A DNA stretch of 64,000 bases from Pelodictyon luteolum DSM 273. Lineage in GTDB: Bacteria; Bacteroidota; Chlorobiia; Chlorobiales; Chlorobiaceae. The stretch lies in contig NC_007512.1 of the NCBI RefSeq assembly GCF_000012485.1, forward strand, positions 497,001-561,000, written 5' to 3'. Shown in pieces: positions 36,443 to 48,473 of the stretch (positions within the stretch are counted from its first letter, which is position 1; the number at the start of each line of letters is the position of its first letter). A program made the translations under genes and the position numbers. The notes under the pieces are model-generated. The model was given only the letters and a program-made list of their open reading frames with translations. It searched no databases and had not been told where the DNA came from.

Positions 36443-36557
36443 GGGATGGATATGAAGCGATCTTTGCCGTTATTGACCGTAGTGACCCATACTCGCGTTG
36501 TCCGAGTATTCCGGCCGGGGAACCCCCTCTGCCCCCAATCATAAACGCAGGAGAACC

Positions 36558-37589
36558 ATGAGGATCCTTTTCGGTGTCCAGGGAACCGGAAACGGCCATA
36601 TCAGCCGGAGCAGGGAACTTGTCAGGAAGCTGAAAGAAGACGGGCATGAAGTCGAAGTCATCGTCAGCGGCCGCAAAGAGGATGAGCTGCGCGAAATCGA
36701 GGTGTTCGAGCCCTACCGGGTGATGAAGGGAATGACCCTCATCACCTACCGCGGAAAGCTGAACTATATGGAGACGATGTTCCAGCTTGATTTCAGCCGC
36801 CTGATGGCCGATGTCCTCACCCTCGACACCGCGGGCCTCGACCTTATCATCACCGACTTCGAGCCGATCACCTCCATGGCGGCGCGCATCCGCAATGTCC
36901 CCTCTCTCGGATTCGGCCACCAGTACGCATTCCGGTACGCCATTCCTGAGACCAGAGGGAACATTTTCGAGAAGTATACCCTCCTGAATTTCGCCCCGGC
37001 CCGTTACAATGCCGGCCTGCACTGGCATCATTTCAACCAGCCGATCTTTCCTCCGGTCATTCCTGCAGCCCTATACGGCAACGCTGCCCCGGAGCCCGTG
37101 AAGGGCAAGATCCTCGTCTACCTGCCGTTCGAGGAGATCGATGACGTCACGGCGTTCGTCTCCGGGTTCGAGGATTATGAATTCCATATCTATGGCAAGG
37201 TGTCGGAAGACAGCGATCGGGGCCATCTGCATTTCAGGGCCTATTCGCGAGAGGGGTTCCTCCGCGATCTTACGGAGTGTTCCGGCGTGGTCTGCAACGC
37301 AGGCTTCGAACTGCCGGGAGAGGCTCTGCATCTTGGCCGCAAGCTGCTGCTCCGGCCCCTTGACGGGCAGATCGAGCAGGGATCGAACGCCATGGCCATG
37401 GAACAGCTTGGCTACGGCATGGCCATGCACGCGCTTGACCGGAAGATACTGGGTGAGTGGCTTGAAAACCCGGGACGCAAACCTCTCCGCTACGCCCGCA
37501 CGGTTGATTATATCTCCGAGTGGATATCAAGCGGCCGGTGGGACGATCTTTCGCATTTTGCCGGCGCCGCATGGCGCGACAGGGGGTGA
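36558..37589 (+). CDS. glycosyltransferase-like protein, MJ1255 type
   Basis: The 343-residue protein starts at 36558 after a good ribosome site (CAGGAGAACC). MRILFGVQGTGNGHISRSREL resembles the N-terminal Rossmann half of GT-B glycosyltransferases in the MurG/GT28 line. A C-terminal block, VVCNAGFELPGEALHLGRKLLLRPLDGQIEQ, matches the nucleotide-sugar region. The substrate is unknown. It is followed two bases later by the nitroreductase gene and then by aat in one rightward operon. Confidence 0.82.
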   Translation: MRILFGVQGTGNGHISRSRELVRKLKEDGHEVEVIVSGRKEDELREIEVFEPYRVMKGMTLITYRGKLNYMETMFQLDFSRLMADVLTLDTAGLDLIITDFEPITSMAARIRNVPSLGFGHQYAFRYAIPETRGNIFEKYTLLNFAPARYNAGLHWHHFNQPIFPPVIPAALYGNAAPEPVKGKILVYLPFEEIDDVTAFVSGFEDYEFHIYGKVSEDSDRGHLHFRAYSREGFLRDLTECSGVVCNAGFELPGEALHLGRKLLLRPLDGQIEQGSNAMAMEQLGYGMAMHALDRKILGEWLENPGRKPLRYARTVDYISEWISSGRWDDLSHFAGAAWRDRG

Positions 37590-37591
37590 AG

Positions 37592-38194
37592 ATGGTGAGT
37601 ATGATGCAGTTCAGGGACCTCGTTGTCCGCAGCCGGAGCATCCGGCGGTTCGACGAGAGCGTTGCAGTCCAGGACGGGGTGCTCCGGGATCTGGTGGAGC
37701 TTGCCTGCTATGTGCCCTCGCCAAAGAACCTCCAGCCGCTGAAGTTCATTGCCCGGAGCGGCCCCGACTGCTCGAGGGCCCTGTTTCCTCTCCTGTCATG
37801 GGCGGGCTACCTGGCCGACTGGCCGGGTCCCGAAGCGGGGGAGCGCCCTACAGCCTATATCGTCATGCTCGGCGACACCTCGATCACCAGTGACTTTTCC
37901 ATCGACAGCGGCATCGCCGCCGAGGTCATCATGCTCGGTGCGGCCTCGATAGGCCTCGGTGGCTGCATCATCGCTTCCATTGACCGGCCCGCCCTCCAAA
38001 GCCTCCTCCATATTCCCGACCGCTACCAGATACTCCAGGTTCTCGCGCTCGGAAAGCCGGTCGAAACGGTGGTGATCGACCAGATCGGAGATGGCGATCC
38101 GGTGCGCTACTACCGGGACCCGAACGGGATCCACCACGTGCCGAAGCGGACGCCTGGAGACATTCTGCTCGATTTCAGCGATGATCCCGGTTGA
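37592..38194 (+). CDS. nitroreductase-family flavoprotein
   Basis: About 200 residues. The SIRRFDESVAV segment near the N terminus and the PSPKNLQPLKFIAR block are FMN-binding hallmarks of the nitroreductase fold. A C-terminal LALGKPVETVVID region matches the usual end of the NADH-binding lobe. The natural substrate is unknown. The start may be the ATG at 37592 or 37601, as both follow purine-rich sequence; the frame open to 37520 lies inside the previous gene. It overlaps aat by 14 bases. Confidence 0.85.
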   Translation: MVSMMQFRDLVVRSRSIRRFDESVAVQDGVLRDLVELACYVPSPKNLQPLKFIARSGPDCSRALFPLLSWAGYLADWPGPEAGERPTAYIVMLGDTSITSDFSIDSGIAAEVIMLGAASIGLGGCIIASIDRPALQSLLHIPDRYQILQVLALGKPVETVVIDQIGDGDPVRYYRDPNGIHHVPKRTPGDILLDFSDDPG

Positions 38195-38765
38195 CGCCCT
38201 CCTGAAAGCCTACCGTGAAGGGTTCTTCCCGATGGCCGATGCTTCCGACGGCCAGCTCTACTGGTGCCGTCCCGAGATGCGGGCACTTTTTCCACTTGAG
38301 AGCTACCGCCCTTCGCGTGATGTTCTGCGCCTCCAGCGGCGGGGTGAGTACTCGGTCTTTTTCGACAGTGATTTCGAGGCCGTGATCAGGGCCTGTGCAG
38401 CCCCGCGCAAAGACGATCCGGAAACCTGGATATCCGGGGAGATTGTCGAAACATACATACGTATCCATGAGCTCGGGCTTGCCCACAGCGTCGAGTGCCG
38501 CTACCGGGGGGAGCTGGCCGGCGGGCTTTACGGCATCGCCATCGGTGGCGCTTTCTTCGGGGAATCGATGTTCTACCGCCGCTCCTACGCCTCCCAGGTA
38601 GCGCTCTGGCACCTCGTCTGCCATCTCCGGCTGAAGGGTTATCTCATGCTCGATGCCCAGATCATGAACCCCCATCTCCGTCGACTCGGGGCTGTAGAAG
38701 TGCCGCACGACGAATACATGCGGCTTCTTGAGGCCGCACTCCGTAAAAAGACCGCTTTTCTCTGA
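38181..38765 (+). CDS. aat: leucyl/phenylalanyl-tRNA-protein transferase
   Basis: Adds Leu or Phe to the N terminus of proteins beginning with Arg or Lys, marking them for ClpAP degradation. The 194-residue enzyme starts MIPVDALLKAYREGFFPMAD, followed by YWCRPEMRALFPL, ETWISGEIVETYIRIHELGLAHSVE, GGLYGIAIGGAFFGESMFYR and MLDAQIMNPHL. Every family block is present. It overlaps the nitroreductase gene by 14 bases and ends the operon that begins at 36558. Confidence 0.95.
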   Translation: MIPVDALLKAYREGFFPMADASDGQLYWCRPEMRALFPLESYRPSRDVLRLQRRGEYSVFFDSDFEAVIRACAAPRKDDPETWISGEIVETYIRIHELGLAHSVECRYRGELAGGLYGIAIGGAFFGESMFYRRSYASQVALWHLVCHLRLKGYLMLDAQIMNPHLRRLGAVEVPHDEYMRLLEAALRKKTAFL

Positions 38766-38826
38766 TACGGGAAAATGGTACCTTGAATGACAATAATTTT
38801 TGCGCCATCAAACCGTGGAGCGGCCT

Positions 38827-40128
38827 ATGCTGTCAAGGGATTTAACAGAAAACCAGCCCAAAACCCGGGTCATCATTTACTCCGGCAAGGGCGGAACGGG
38901 CAAGACCACCATATCATCCTGCACAGCAGTGGCTCTTGCCCGGTCGGGAAAGCGGGTCCTCATCATGTCGTCCGATCCCGCGCACTCGCTCTCCGACGTC
39001 TTCAACCTCCGCATCAGCCGCAACGATCCGCAGAAAATAGAAGAGAACCTTTACGGCCTCGAGGTCGATACGGTCTATGAGCTGAAGAAGAATATGTCGG
39101 GATTCCAGAAATTCGTCTCCACCTCCTACCAGAACAAGGGGATCGACAGCGGGATGGCCTCGGAGCTGACTACCCAGCCCGGTCTTGACGAAATCTTCGC
39201 CCTCAGCCGCCTGCTTGACGAGGCGCACTCCGGCAGGTGGGATGCCGTCGTGCTCGATACCTCCCCGACCGGCAACACCCTCCGCCTGCTCGCCTATCCC
39301 GAAATCATCATCGGCGGCAACATGGGCAAGCAGTTCTTCAAGCTCTACAAGAGCATGTCCTCCCTCGCCCGTCCGCTTTCGGGCGCATCCATCCCTGACG
39401 ACGACTTCTTCAACGAGGTCAATGTGCTGCTCAAACAGATGGAGGACATCAACCAGTTCATTCTGAGTCCCGAAGTCACCTTCCGGCTTGTTCTCAACCC
39501 GGAAAAGCTCTCAATCCTGGAGACGAAAAGGGCGTACACTTTCGTGCACCTTTACGGCATCAACATCGACGGCATCGTCATCAACAAGATCCTTCCGACA
39601 TCGCGGACCGTCGGCGAGTATTTCGAATTCTGGGCAGACCTGCACAGCAAGTACCTGATGGAGATCGACAACTCCTTCTACCCCACGCCGGTCTTCCGCT
39701 GCCACCTGCAGCGCACCGAGCCCATCGGACCCGATGCCCTGTACGGCATCAGCGAGATGGTGTTCGGAGAGCAGGCGCCTGACAAGATCTTCTACTCGGG
39801 AAAGAATTTCTGGATCGAGACGAAGCGCAGCGAGCTCACCGAGGACCACCGTGAAATTCTCTGCATCAAGATCCCCTTCCTGAAGGACGCCGAAGAGGTG
39901 ACGGTGGAGCGGATGGGCACCGACATCGTCGTCGCCGTCGACCGCGCCCAGCGCATCATAACCCTGCCGAGGGCGCTCTACAGTCTTGAGATGGAGAAGT
40001 TTGTCCGCGAAGACAGTCTGCTCCGTGTCATTTTCCGGGAAATACCCGTGAACAAGGAAGATGCAGAGCTGAATGTCAACCGCAACGTGCTTGACAAGCT
40101 GCGCTCGCTACGCCGGATGAAGATCTGA
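38827..40128 (+). CDS. ArsA/Get3-like ATPase
   Basis: The 433-residue protein has the deviant Walker A SGKGGTGKTT at residues 19-28, SSDPAHSLSDVF (switch I), and DTSPTGNTLRLL (switch II). The ATG at 38827 is preferred because GTGGAG lies just upstream; a TTG at 38800 would add nine residues. Green sulfur bacteria carry several ArsA-like proteins without the arsenite genes ArsB or ArsD nearby, and none is adjacent here. They may act as Get3-like targeting ATPases rather than in arsenite export; this is inference. A TACCTTG box is at 38779-38785. Confidence 0.88.
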   Translation: MLSRDLTENQPKTRVIIYSGKGGTGKTTISSCTAVALARSGKRVLIMSSDPAHSLSDVFNLRISRNDPQKIEENLYGLEVDTVYELKKNMSGFQKFVSTSYQNKGIDSGMASELTTQPGLDEIFALSRLLDEAHSGRWDAVVLDTSPTGNTLRLLAYPEIIIGGNMGKQFFKLYKSMSSLARPLSGASIPDDDFFNEVNVLLKQMEDINQFILSPEVTFRLVLNPEKLSILETKRAYTFVHLYGINIDGIVINKILPTSRTVGEYFEFWADLHSKYLMEIDNSFYPTPVFRCHLQRTEPIGPDALYGISEMVFGEQAPDKIFYSGKNFWIETKRSELTEDHREILCIKIPFLKDAEEVTVERMGTDIVVAVDRAQRIITLPRALYSLEMEKFVREDSLLRVIFREIPVNKEDAELNVNRNVLDKLRSLRRMKI

Positions 40129-40264
40129 CGGGCGTTTCCGGGGCATCGCGATAAAATTTGAAGCGAAACGTTTAAGTTTTACACGGAAACTTGTATCTTC
40201 ATTGTTTGAAATATTGAAATAAGGGGCTCTCCCCCCATTTTTTGTTAAAGAACCAGCTTATATC

Positions 40265-41146
40265 ATGTCCGAGAACGCGCACTATGGTCTGTTGAAAGGG
40301 AAGAAAGGAATTGTTTTCGGCCCACTTGATGAAAGCAGCATCGGGTGGCAGATTGCAGTCCACGCCCACAGGGAAGGTGCCAGCATTGCCATCTCGAACG
40401 TTGCCGCAGCGATGCGGTTCGGCAACACCGATGAGCTTTCGGCTCTCTGCGGTAACGCTCCTGTCATTGTCTGCGACGCTTCCAAGAACGAAGATGTCGA
40501 CAGCTGCTTTGGTGAGCTGAAAGAGAAGCTCGGCAAGATTGATTTCATCGTGCACTCCATCGGCATGTCGCAGAATATCCGCAAGCAGCTTCCTTACGAG
40601 GAGCTGAACTACGAGTGGTTCATGCGCACCCTGGACGTGTCCGGCCTTTCGCTCCACAGGCTTGTCTCCTACGCCCTGAAGAACGACGTGCTCAACGATG
40701 GTGCCAGCGTCCTGGCCCTCTCCTATATCGCTTCGCAGCGCAACTACTGGACATACTCCGACATGGGCGACGCAAAGTCGCTTCTTGAGTCTATCGTCCG
40801 CAGCTACGGCCCCCGGCTTGCCCGCCGCGGAATCCGCATCAACACGATTTCCCAGAGCCCGACCTACACAAAGGCCGGCAGCGGCATCCCCGGATTCGAA
40901 AAAATGTTCGAGTACAGCGACCTCATGTCGCCGCTCGGCAACGCATCCGCCGTGGAGTGTGCCGAATATGCCATGACCATTCTCAGCGACCTTTCCCGCA
41001 AGGTCACCATGCAGAACCTGTTCCATGACGGCGGTTACAGCTCCATGGGTGCAACCATTCCCATGATCAAGCTTGCCCACGAAGTGCTCAACGACAAGGA
41101 ACTCGCCGAACGGGTCGGTCTTGAGGATTTCAAGCCAGCCAAGTGA
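40265..41146 (+). CDS. fabI: enoyl-[acyl-carrier-protein] reductase (NADH), FabI
   Basis: Performs the last reduction in each fatty acid elongation cycle. The 293-residue short-chain dehydrogenase has the FabI-type start GLLKGKKGIVFGPLDESSIGW, where the glycine-rich cofactor loop is altered to GPLDESSI. It shows DFIVHSIGMSQ, the catalytic Tyr/Lys pair in YSDMGDAKSLL, and RGIRINTISQSPT. The form is longer than E. coli FabI (262 residues). It stands alone between the ArsA-like gene and icd, with a GTATCTTC promoter-like box at 40193. Confidence 0.92.
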   Translation: MSENAHYGLLKGKKGIVFGPLDESSIGWQIAVHAHREGASIAISNVAAAMRFGNTDELSALCGNAPVIVCDASKNEDVDSCFGELKEKLGKIDFIVHSIGMSQNIRKQLPYEELNYEWFMRTLDVSGLSLHRLVSYALKNDVLNDGASVLALSYIASQRNYWTYSDMGDAKSLLESIVRSYGPRLARRGIRINTISQSPTYTKAGSGIPGFEKMFEYSDLMSPLGNASAVECAEYAMTILSDLSRKVTMQNLFHDGGYSSMGATIPMIKLAHEVLNDKELAERVGLEDFKPAK

Positions 41147-41150
41147 TTTT

Positions 41151-41190
41151 CCGGGGGGCCCCGCCGGCTTTCGGCAGCCCCCCCCTTGTT
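41151..41190 (+). terminator. likely terminator after fabI
   Basis: GGGGGG at 41153 pairs with CCCCCC at 41178, with an inner GCCG/CGGC stem and a mismatched bulge, followed by TTGTT. It sits just past the fabI stop. The remaining gap to icd (about 190 bases) shows no gene. Confidence 0.5.
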
Positions 41191-41310
41191 CCAGTTATTC
41201 CAGTGTTTTTCAGCTGATCATGCTTCACGGAAGGGCCCCTTCCGTGTTGGTCTTTTATTCCGTTTTCGATGGCTTTCCACCACTGCTGCTTTCACCGTTC
41301 CAAACTGTGA

Positions 41311-43608
<2,298 letters not shown>

Positions 43609-43644
43609 TCATCCCCGTTGATAGAGAGCAGTGCTCCTATGGAG

Positions 43645-43680
43645 CAGAAAAACCCGGATTCCAGCCGGGTTTTTCTGTTT
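43645..43680 (+). terminator. terminator after icd
   Basis: A perfect 13-bp stem (CAGAAAAACCCGG/CCGGGTTTTTCTG) with a seven-base loop lies 36 bases past the stop codon. Confidence 0.85.
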
Positions 43681-43775
43681 TCAGGAAGATGGCGTTCTTC
43701 AGATTCCGCTGTTCCCTTCGTACCTTGTAGATCTAAGCATCAAACCCCCAACGGAAAACAAAAGGACGGCACAGC

Positions 43776-44591
43776 ATGGCAGCAAAAAACCTCAAGGTTA
43801 TGTTCATCGGCGACGTAATCGGTACGCCGGGCCTGAAAATGGTCGGCTTGATGCTGAAGGGCTTCATTAAGACACACCAGATCGATTTCGTCATCTGCAA
43901 CGGTGAGAATGCCCACAACGGCAAAGGGCTCAGTCTTGATGCCCTGAACCAGCTGCTTGAGGCCGGTGTCGACGTGGTGACCGGAGGCAACCACACCTGG
44001 AGCAATTTCAACTTTTTCGATACCCTCAAAACCCATCCCAAGGTACTCCGGCCCCTCAACTATCCGAAAGGCACCTATGGCAGGGGATTCGGCATCTACC
44101 CGCTTCCCGGGGGGCTCGGCAATATCGCCGTGGTGAACCTGCAGGGGCGCACCTTCATGTACCCCATCGACTGCCCGTTCCGGACCGCCGACTGGGTTCT
44201 GAAGCAGGTCAAGGACCAGGCACGCTTCGTCTTTGTCGACTTCCACGCCGAGGCAACGGCTGAAAAGATCGCTCTCGGCTGGTACCTTGACGGCCGGGTA
44301 TCGGCCCTCATCGGTACCCATACCCATGTGCAGACCGCCGATGAGCGGATCCTCCCGAAAGGCACCGGTTACTGCTCCGACGCCGGCATGACCGGCCCGT
44401 TCCAGTCGGTCATCGGCATGCAGACGAAGTCGGCCACAGACCGCATGCTGTATCAGACCCCCCATAAATACGAGTGCGCAGAAGACGACGTGCATTTCTC
44501 GGCAGTCATCGTGGCGCTTGACGCCCAAACGGGAATGACGGTGGGCATCCAGCGCTTCTTTTACCCGGAGTTCGAAAAGGGGAGTCTCTGA
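43776..44591 (+). CDS. ymdB: YmdB-type metallophosphoesterase
   Basis: The 271-residue protein has the two-metal phosphoesterase pattern: FIGDVIGTPG, ICNGENAHNGKGL, TGGNHTWSN, VDFHAEATAEK and IGTHTHVQTADE. Bacillus YmdB hydrolyses 2',3'-cyclic nucleotides and influences biofilm and RNA turnover; the exact role here is unknown. A TACCTTG promoter-like box lies at 43721-43727. It converges on fbp and shares a terminator with it. Confidence 0.92.
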   Translation: MAAKNLKVMFIGDVIGTPGLKMVGLMLKGFIKTHQIDFVICNGENAHNGKGLSLDALNQLLEAGVDVVTGGNHTWSNFNFFDTLKTHPKVLRPLNYPKGTYGRGFGIYPLPGGLGNIAVVNLQGRTFMYPIDCPFRTADWVLKQVKDQARFVFVDFHAEATAEKIALGWYLDGRVSALIGTHTHVQTADERILPKGTGYCSDAGMTGPFQSVIGMQTKSATDRMLYQTPHKYECAEDDVHFSAVIVALDAQTGMTVGIQRFFYPEFEKGSL

Positions 44592-44617
44592 GGGTGAGTG
44601 CCTGAAACAGTGGAATG

Positions 44618-44650
44618 AAAAAAGCCGCCCTTATGCAAGGCGGCTTTTTT
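44618..44650. terminator. bidirectional terminator between ymdB and fbp
   Basis: AAAAAAGCCGCC at 44618-44629 pairs perfectly with GGCGGCTTTTTT at 44639-44650. The symmetric A and T runs suit both convergent genes. Confidence 0.9.
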
Positions 44651-44682
44651 AGTGGTCGATACGCTGGAAGAGAGCGTGATGC

Positions 44683-45684
44683 TCAGCGGATACCCTGTTC
44701 GAACTCCTCTGCAACCTTTACGTCCGCCATGCTGCCGATATAGAGCGGCGTACGCTGGTGGAGTTCAGAGGGGTCGATGTCAAGGATGCGACGGTGCCCG
44801 TCGGTTGCGCGTCCTCCTGCCTGTTCGCAGATGAATGCAAGTGGATTGGCTTCATACATGAGGCGCAGTTTGCCGCTGGGGTGCTTCGTGGTGGGTGGAT
44901 AGACGAAGACGCCTCCGGTGAGGAGGTTGCGGTGGAAATCGGCGACGAGGGAGCCGATGTAGCGCGTGCTGTAGGGACGGCCGGTTGCCGGATCCTCTTC
45001 CTTGATATAGTCGAGATAGCGCTTGGTTCCGTCGTTGAACTGTGCGTAGGAACCCTCGTTGATGGAATAGTACTTGCCGCTTCCGGGCGTGGTGATGTTT
45101 TCATGCGAGAGCAGGAACTCGCCGATGGTCGGGTCGTAGGTGAAGCCGTGGACGCCGTGGCCGGTGGTATAGACCATGACGACAGAGGAACCGTAGATGA
45201 CATAGCCGGCCGCGACCTGCTCGGAGCCTTTCTGCAGGCAGTCGCTGATGCTGGCGTTGCCGGGGTCGCTGCTCTTGATGCGGTAAATCGAGAAGATGGT
45301 GCCGACGCTGACGTTGACATCGATGTTCGACGAGCCGTCAAGCGGGTCGAAGAGCAGGGCGTAACTGCCGGTCTCGTTTTTCGGTGGGATGATGATGCCT
45401 TCGTTTTCTTCCGAGCCCATGATGGCGAACCGGCCGTGCTGGCCGATGGCGTTGATGATCTTGTCGTTGGCGAACAGATCCAGCTTCTTCACCTCTTCAC
45501 CCTGCACGTTCGTGCTGCCTGCAAAACCGAGGATGTCCACCAGCCCTGCCCGCACCACTTCGCGGCGCACCAGTTTGGCGGCGAACGCGACGTCGCTCAA
45601 CAGGTCGGTGAGTTCTCCGGTCGCTTCCGGGAAGTTTTTCTGCTGCTCGAGGATGTGGCGTTCGATGGTGATGAGCTGGCTCAT
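44683..45684 (-). CDS. fbp: fructose-1,6-bisphosphatase, class I
   Basis: Removes the 1-phosphate of fructose 1,6-bisphosphate in gluconeogenesis, needed for making sugars from the acids produced by the reverse TCA cycle. The 333-residue protein has the metal-binding signature [23 protein letters not shown], and GSEENEG with [20 protein letters not shown] near the end. The start [12 protein letters not shown] is standard. It is divergent from recJ across 180 bases. Confidence 0.96.
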   Translation of the reverse strand: MSQLITIERHILEQQKNFPEATGELTDLLSDVAFAAKLVRREVVRAGLVDILGFAGSTNVQGEEVKKLDLFANDKIINAIGQHGRFAIMGSEENEGIIIPPKNETGSYALLFDPLDGSSNIDVNVSVGTIFSIYRIKSSDPGNASISDCLQKGSEQVAAGYVIYGSSVVMVYTTGHGVHGFTYDPTIGEFLLSHENITTPGSGKYYSINEGSYAQFNDGTKRYLDYIKEEDPATGRPYSTRYIGSLVADFHRNLLTGGVFVYPPTTKHPSGKLRLMYEANPLAFICEQAGGRATDGHRRILDIDPSELHQRTPLYIGSMADVKVAEEFEQGIR

Positions 45685-45863
45685 GGAGTTGTGGGTCCTG
45701 ATGGTTGATGGGACGGCGACCGGGAGAATCCCGGCCGTTAACAGGTAATTTAGAAATATCCTTGCCCAAATTCAAGGAGGGAGCCCCTTCCCCTTTTGCG
45801 GGGAGTTCGGGAAGCATTACATTCAGTTTTTATGCTTCAGGCAACCTTCCCCAGAGACCCTCA

Positions 45864-47579
45864 ATGAAACGATTCCGCTGGACCATTCTTTCCGCAGATG
45901 ATGCCGCGGTTGCCGCCATGATGGAATCCATAAATGTCTCAGCGCCCCTGGCCCGGGCGCTTCTCAACCGGGGCATCGACACCTTCGATGCCGCCAGAAA
46001 CTTTTTCAGGGCCTCTTTCGAAAGCCTGCATTCCCCGCTGCTTCTCGGTGACATGGAAATTGCCGTCAAGCGGGTGCTGAAAGCCGTCCGGGAAGGGGAG
46101 AAGATCATGCTCTACGGCGACTACGATGTCGACGGTACGACCGGGACGGCAATGCTCCACCGGTTTCTCGGGGGACTCGGTGCCGAAGTGTCATGGTACA
46201 TCAATGACCGGTTCCAGGAGGGCTACGGCATCTCTCCGGAAGGCATCGACGCCGCGGCCTCAAGGGGCGTGGGGCTTGTCATCACCGTCGACTGCGGCAT
46301 CCGCGCAAATGAGGCCGTGAGCCGTGCCCGGGGGCTCGGTATGGATGTGATCGTCTGCGACCACCATGAACCCGACATCCTTCCGGAGGCAGTGGCAATC
46401 CTCAACCCCAAGGTTCCCGGCTGCCGCTATCCCTTCCGTGAACTCTGCGGCTGCGGGGTGGCATTCAAGTTCATTCAGGCCATTGCCGATGAGACGGGAG
46501 ATGGTGAAAAAGCCTGGCGGGAGTATCTGGACTATGTGGCCATCGCTACGGCTGCCGATATGGTGGAGCTTACTGACGAGAACCGGGTGCTGGTCCGCGA
46601 GGGTCTCGTCCGGATACAGTCGGCTCCAGCAATGAGTCTCCAGGAAATGTTCCGTGTGATGAAGGTTGCCCCCAAAGAGGTCGGCATGTTCAACATCGCC
46701 TTCGGCATCGCGCCTCGCATCAATGCCGCGGGGCGCATGGGTTCTGCGCAGAGAGCCATGGAATGGCTGCTTTCGGAGTCCGCTGCCGATGCCAGACTCC
46801 ACGCTGATGGTCTCGAGGAGCTCAACACCCTGCGGCGTCAAACCGATGCCGATATCATGGAGAAGGCCGAAAAGATGCTCGACGGGCATTTCGCATCCTA
46901 CTGCTCCTCCATTGTCCTGTATGACGAGTCCTGGCACATCGGAGTGCTCGGTATCGTGGCCTCGAAGATGCTTGAGCGCCATTACCTCCCGACGGTCATC
47001 ATGGGCGGAATGAACGGCCTGGTGAAAGGATCGGTCAGGAGTGTGGAAGGCCTGGACGTTTACGGGGTGCTGGAGGAATGCGGAGACCTTCTCCTGCAGT
47101 TCGGGGGGCACCGGCAGGCGGCCGGCGTCACATTGCTTCCCGAGAACCTTTCTGCATTCAGGAAGCGTTTCGATGCGGCCTCGGCCTCACGTCTCGGTAT
47201 CCGTGAGCGCCAGAAAGAGCTCGTGATAGACTCCGAACTCCGGCTTGAAGATGCCGGAGAGAAGTTCATCAGGGTGCTTGAGCAGTTCTCCCCCCACGGG
47301 TTCGGCAACCGCGAGCCGGTGTTCATGACAAAGGGCCTCCGGGTTCACGGAAGGCCGCGGCTCCTGAAGGAGCGGCATGTGAAGTTCAGTGTCCGCGACG
47401 GCAGCGGGCGGTTCTTCGACGTCATCGGCTTCGACCGCCGCGACGTATACGATGCTCTGCAGGGCGATTCCGGTGCGGTGTTTTCAATGGCCTATTCGCT
47501 TGAAAACAGGGTGTGGAACGGTCGTGCCCAGCTGCAGTGCCGCCTGTACGACCTTGATGTCTCGACTTCCATCGCCTGA
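45864..47579 (+). CDS. recJ: single-stranded-DNA exonuclease RecJ
   Basis: A 5'-3' exonuclease used in recombination and mismatch repair. The 571-residue protein starts at 45864 (MKRFRWTIL); a frame reaching 45705 is only an upstream extension. The DHH-family motifs are present: YGDYDVDGTTGT, TVDCGI, VCDHHEPD (the DHH), and GGHRQAAGV of the DHHA1 domain, followed by an OB-fold domain (FGNREPVF). It converges on the flippase-like gene with only 11 bases between the stops. Confidence 0.96.
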   Translation: MKRFRWTILSADDAAVAAMMESINVSAPLARALLNRGIDTFDAARNFFRASFESLHSPLLLGDMEIAVKRVLKAVREGEKIMLYGDYDVDGTTGTAMLHRFLGGLGAEVSWYINDRFQEGYGISPEGIDAAASRGVGLVITVDCGIRANEAVSRARGLGMDVIVCDHHEPDILPEAVAILNPKVPGCRYPFRELCGCGVAFKFIQAIADETGDGEKAWREYLDYVAIATAADMVELTDENRVLVREGLVRIQSAPAMSLQEMFRVMKVAPKEVGMFNIAFGIAPRINAAGRMGSAQRAMEWLLSESAADARLHADGLEELNTLRRQTDADIMEKAEKMLDGHFASYCSSIVLYDESWHIGVLGIVASKMLERHYLPTVIMGGMNGLVKGSVRSVEGLDVYGVLEECGDLLLQFGGHRQAAGVTLLPENLSAFRKRFDAASASRLGIRERQKELVIDSELRLEDAGEKFIRVLEQFSPHGFGNREPVFMTKGLRVHGRPRLLKERHVKFSVRDGSGRFFDVIGFDRRDVYDALQGDSGAVFSMAYSLENRVWNGRAQLQCRLYDLDVSTSIA

Positions 47580-47590
47580 TCGGGGATGGT

Positions 47591-48457
47591 TCAGGCCGCT
47601 TCCGTTGCTTCGGGTATGCTGGCTTCGTGCCGTATCCTGAGGAGTATCCCCGGCAGGGATGATATGGCCGATATCCCGAAGAAGACCAGTGAGAGGGCGA
47701 TGCCGAGGCTGGCGTCGAGGTTGATGTGGCTCAGCATGTAATAGAAGGTAACCTCTCTGGCGCCCGCACCGCCGACCGTGATCGGCAGGATGGTCGCCAC
47801 CGTCGAGATCATGAAGATGGCCAGATAGTCGATGCTGTGGGTGCCGGGTGCCAGGGCCTGCAGGATGAAGAACGCCGTGGCGGCCTGGGCGGCCTGCACC
47901 ATGACGGATTCAAGTGCCGTAATGGCAAACAGGTCAAGGAACTGGCGGTAGACGAAACGGTTCAGGACGTAGGCGAGGGGATAGACTGCCAGAAGCCCAG
48001 CCCATGCATAGGGTACAGCTTCGGGCATCGTGCTGGCGAACGAGCTTGGCAGCAGGAGAATGAGGCCGAGAAAAATGAGTGCGATGATGCCGGTAAGCCG
48101 GTCCCAGAATACGGCGTGAAAGACGTTGATGGTCTTGACCCGGTGGTTTTTCTGCAGGACGAAGATCTTGTATCCGTCCCCGCCGACCCCACCCGGCAGG
48201 AAGAGGTTGTAGAACATCCCCAGGTAATAGAGCTTCAGGTTGTAGGCCCAGGAGAGGTTGAGTCCGACGGCTTTGAAGAACCGGTTCAGCCTGACGGCGT
48301 TGAAGAGCTTCGAAAGGTTGAAAAACAGGATTGCACAGAGGATGTACCAGAGGTTGGAGCTGCCTATGACCGTACCGATCTGGCGGACATCGGTTTTCTG
48401 CAGGACCAGGTAGAGGGCGGCGAGGGTAACGAGTACCTGGACCGCCGCCTTGAGCAT
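47591..48457 (-). CDS. UPF0104/LPG-synthase-like membrane protein (flippase-like domain)
   Basis: The 288-residue protein has about seven to eight helices and the pattern of the AglD/MprF-type transmembrane family: SKLFNAVRLNRFFKAVG, YYLGMFYNLFLPGGVGGDGYKI, DRLTGIIAL and a PITVGGAGAREV segment. Relatives move or modify lipids or lipid-linked sugars. The start at 48457 (MLKAAVQVL) is chosen because it lies after the GT2 stop; the frame opens at 48556. It is the last gene of a four-gene leftward cassette. Confidence 0.82.
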   Translation of the reverse strand: MLKAAVQVLVTLAALYLVLQKTDVRQIGTVIGSSNLWYILCAILFFNLSKLFNAVRLNRFFKAVGLNLSWAYNLKLYYLGMFYNLFLPGGVGGDGYKIFVLQKNHRVKTINVFHAVFWDRLTGIIALIFLGLILLLPSSFASTMPEAVPYAWAGLLAVYPLAYVLNRFVYRQFLDLFAITALESVMVQAAQAATAFFILQALAPGTHSIDYLAIFMISTVATILPITVGGAGAREVTFYYMLSHINLDASLGIALSLVFFGISAISSLPGILLRIRHEASIPEATEAA

Positions 48458-48473
48458 CTTTTTGATGCCGGAA

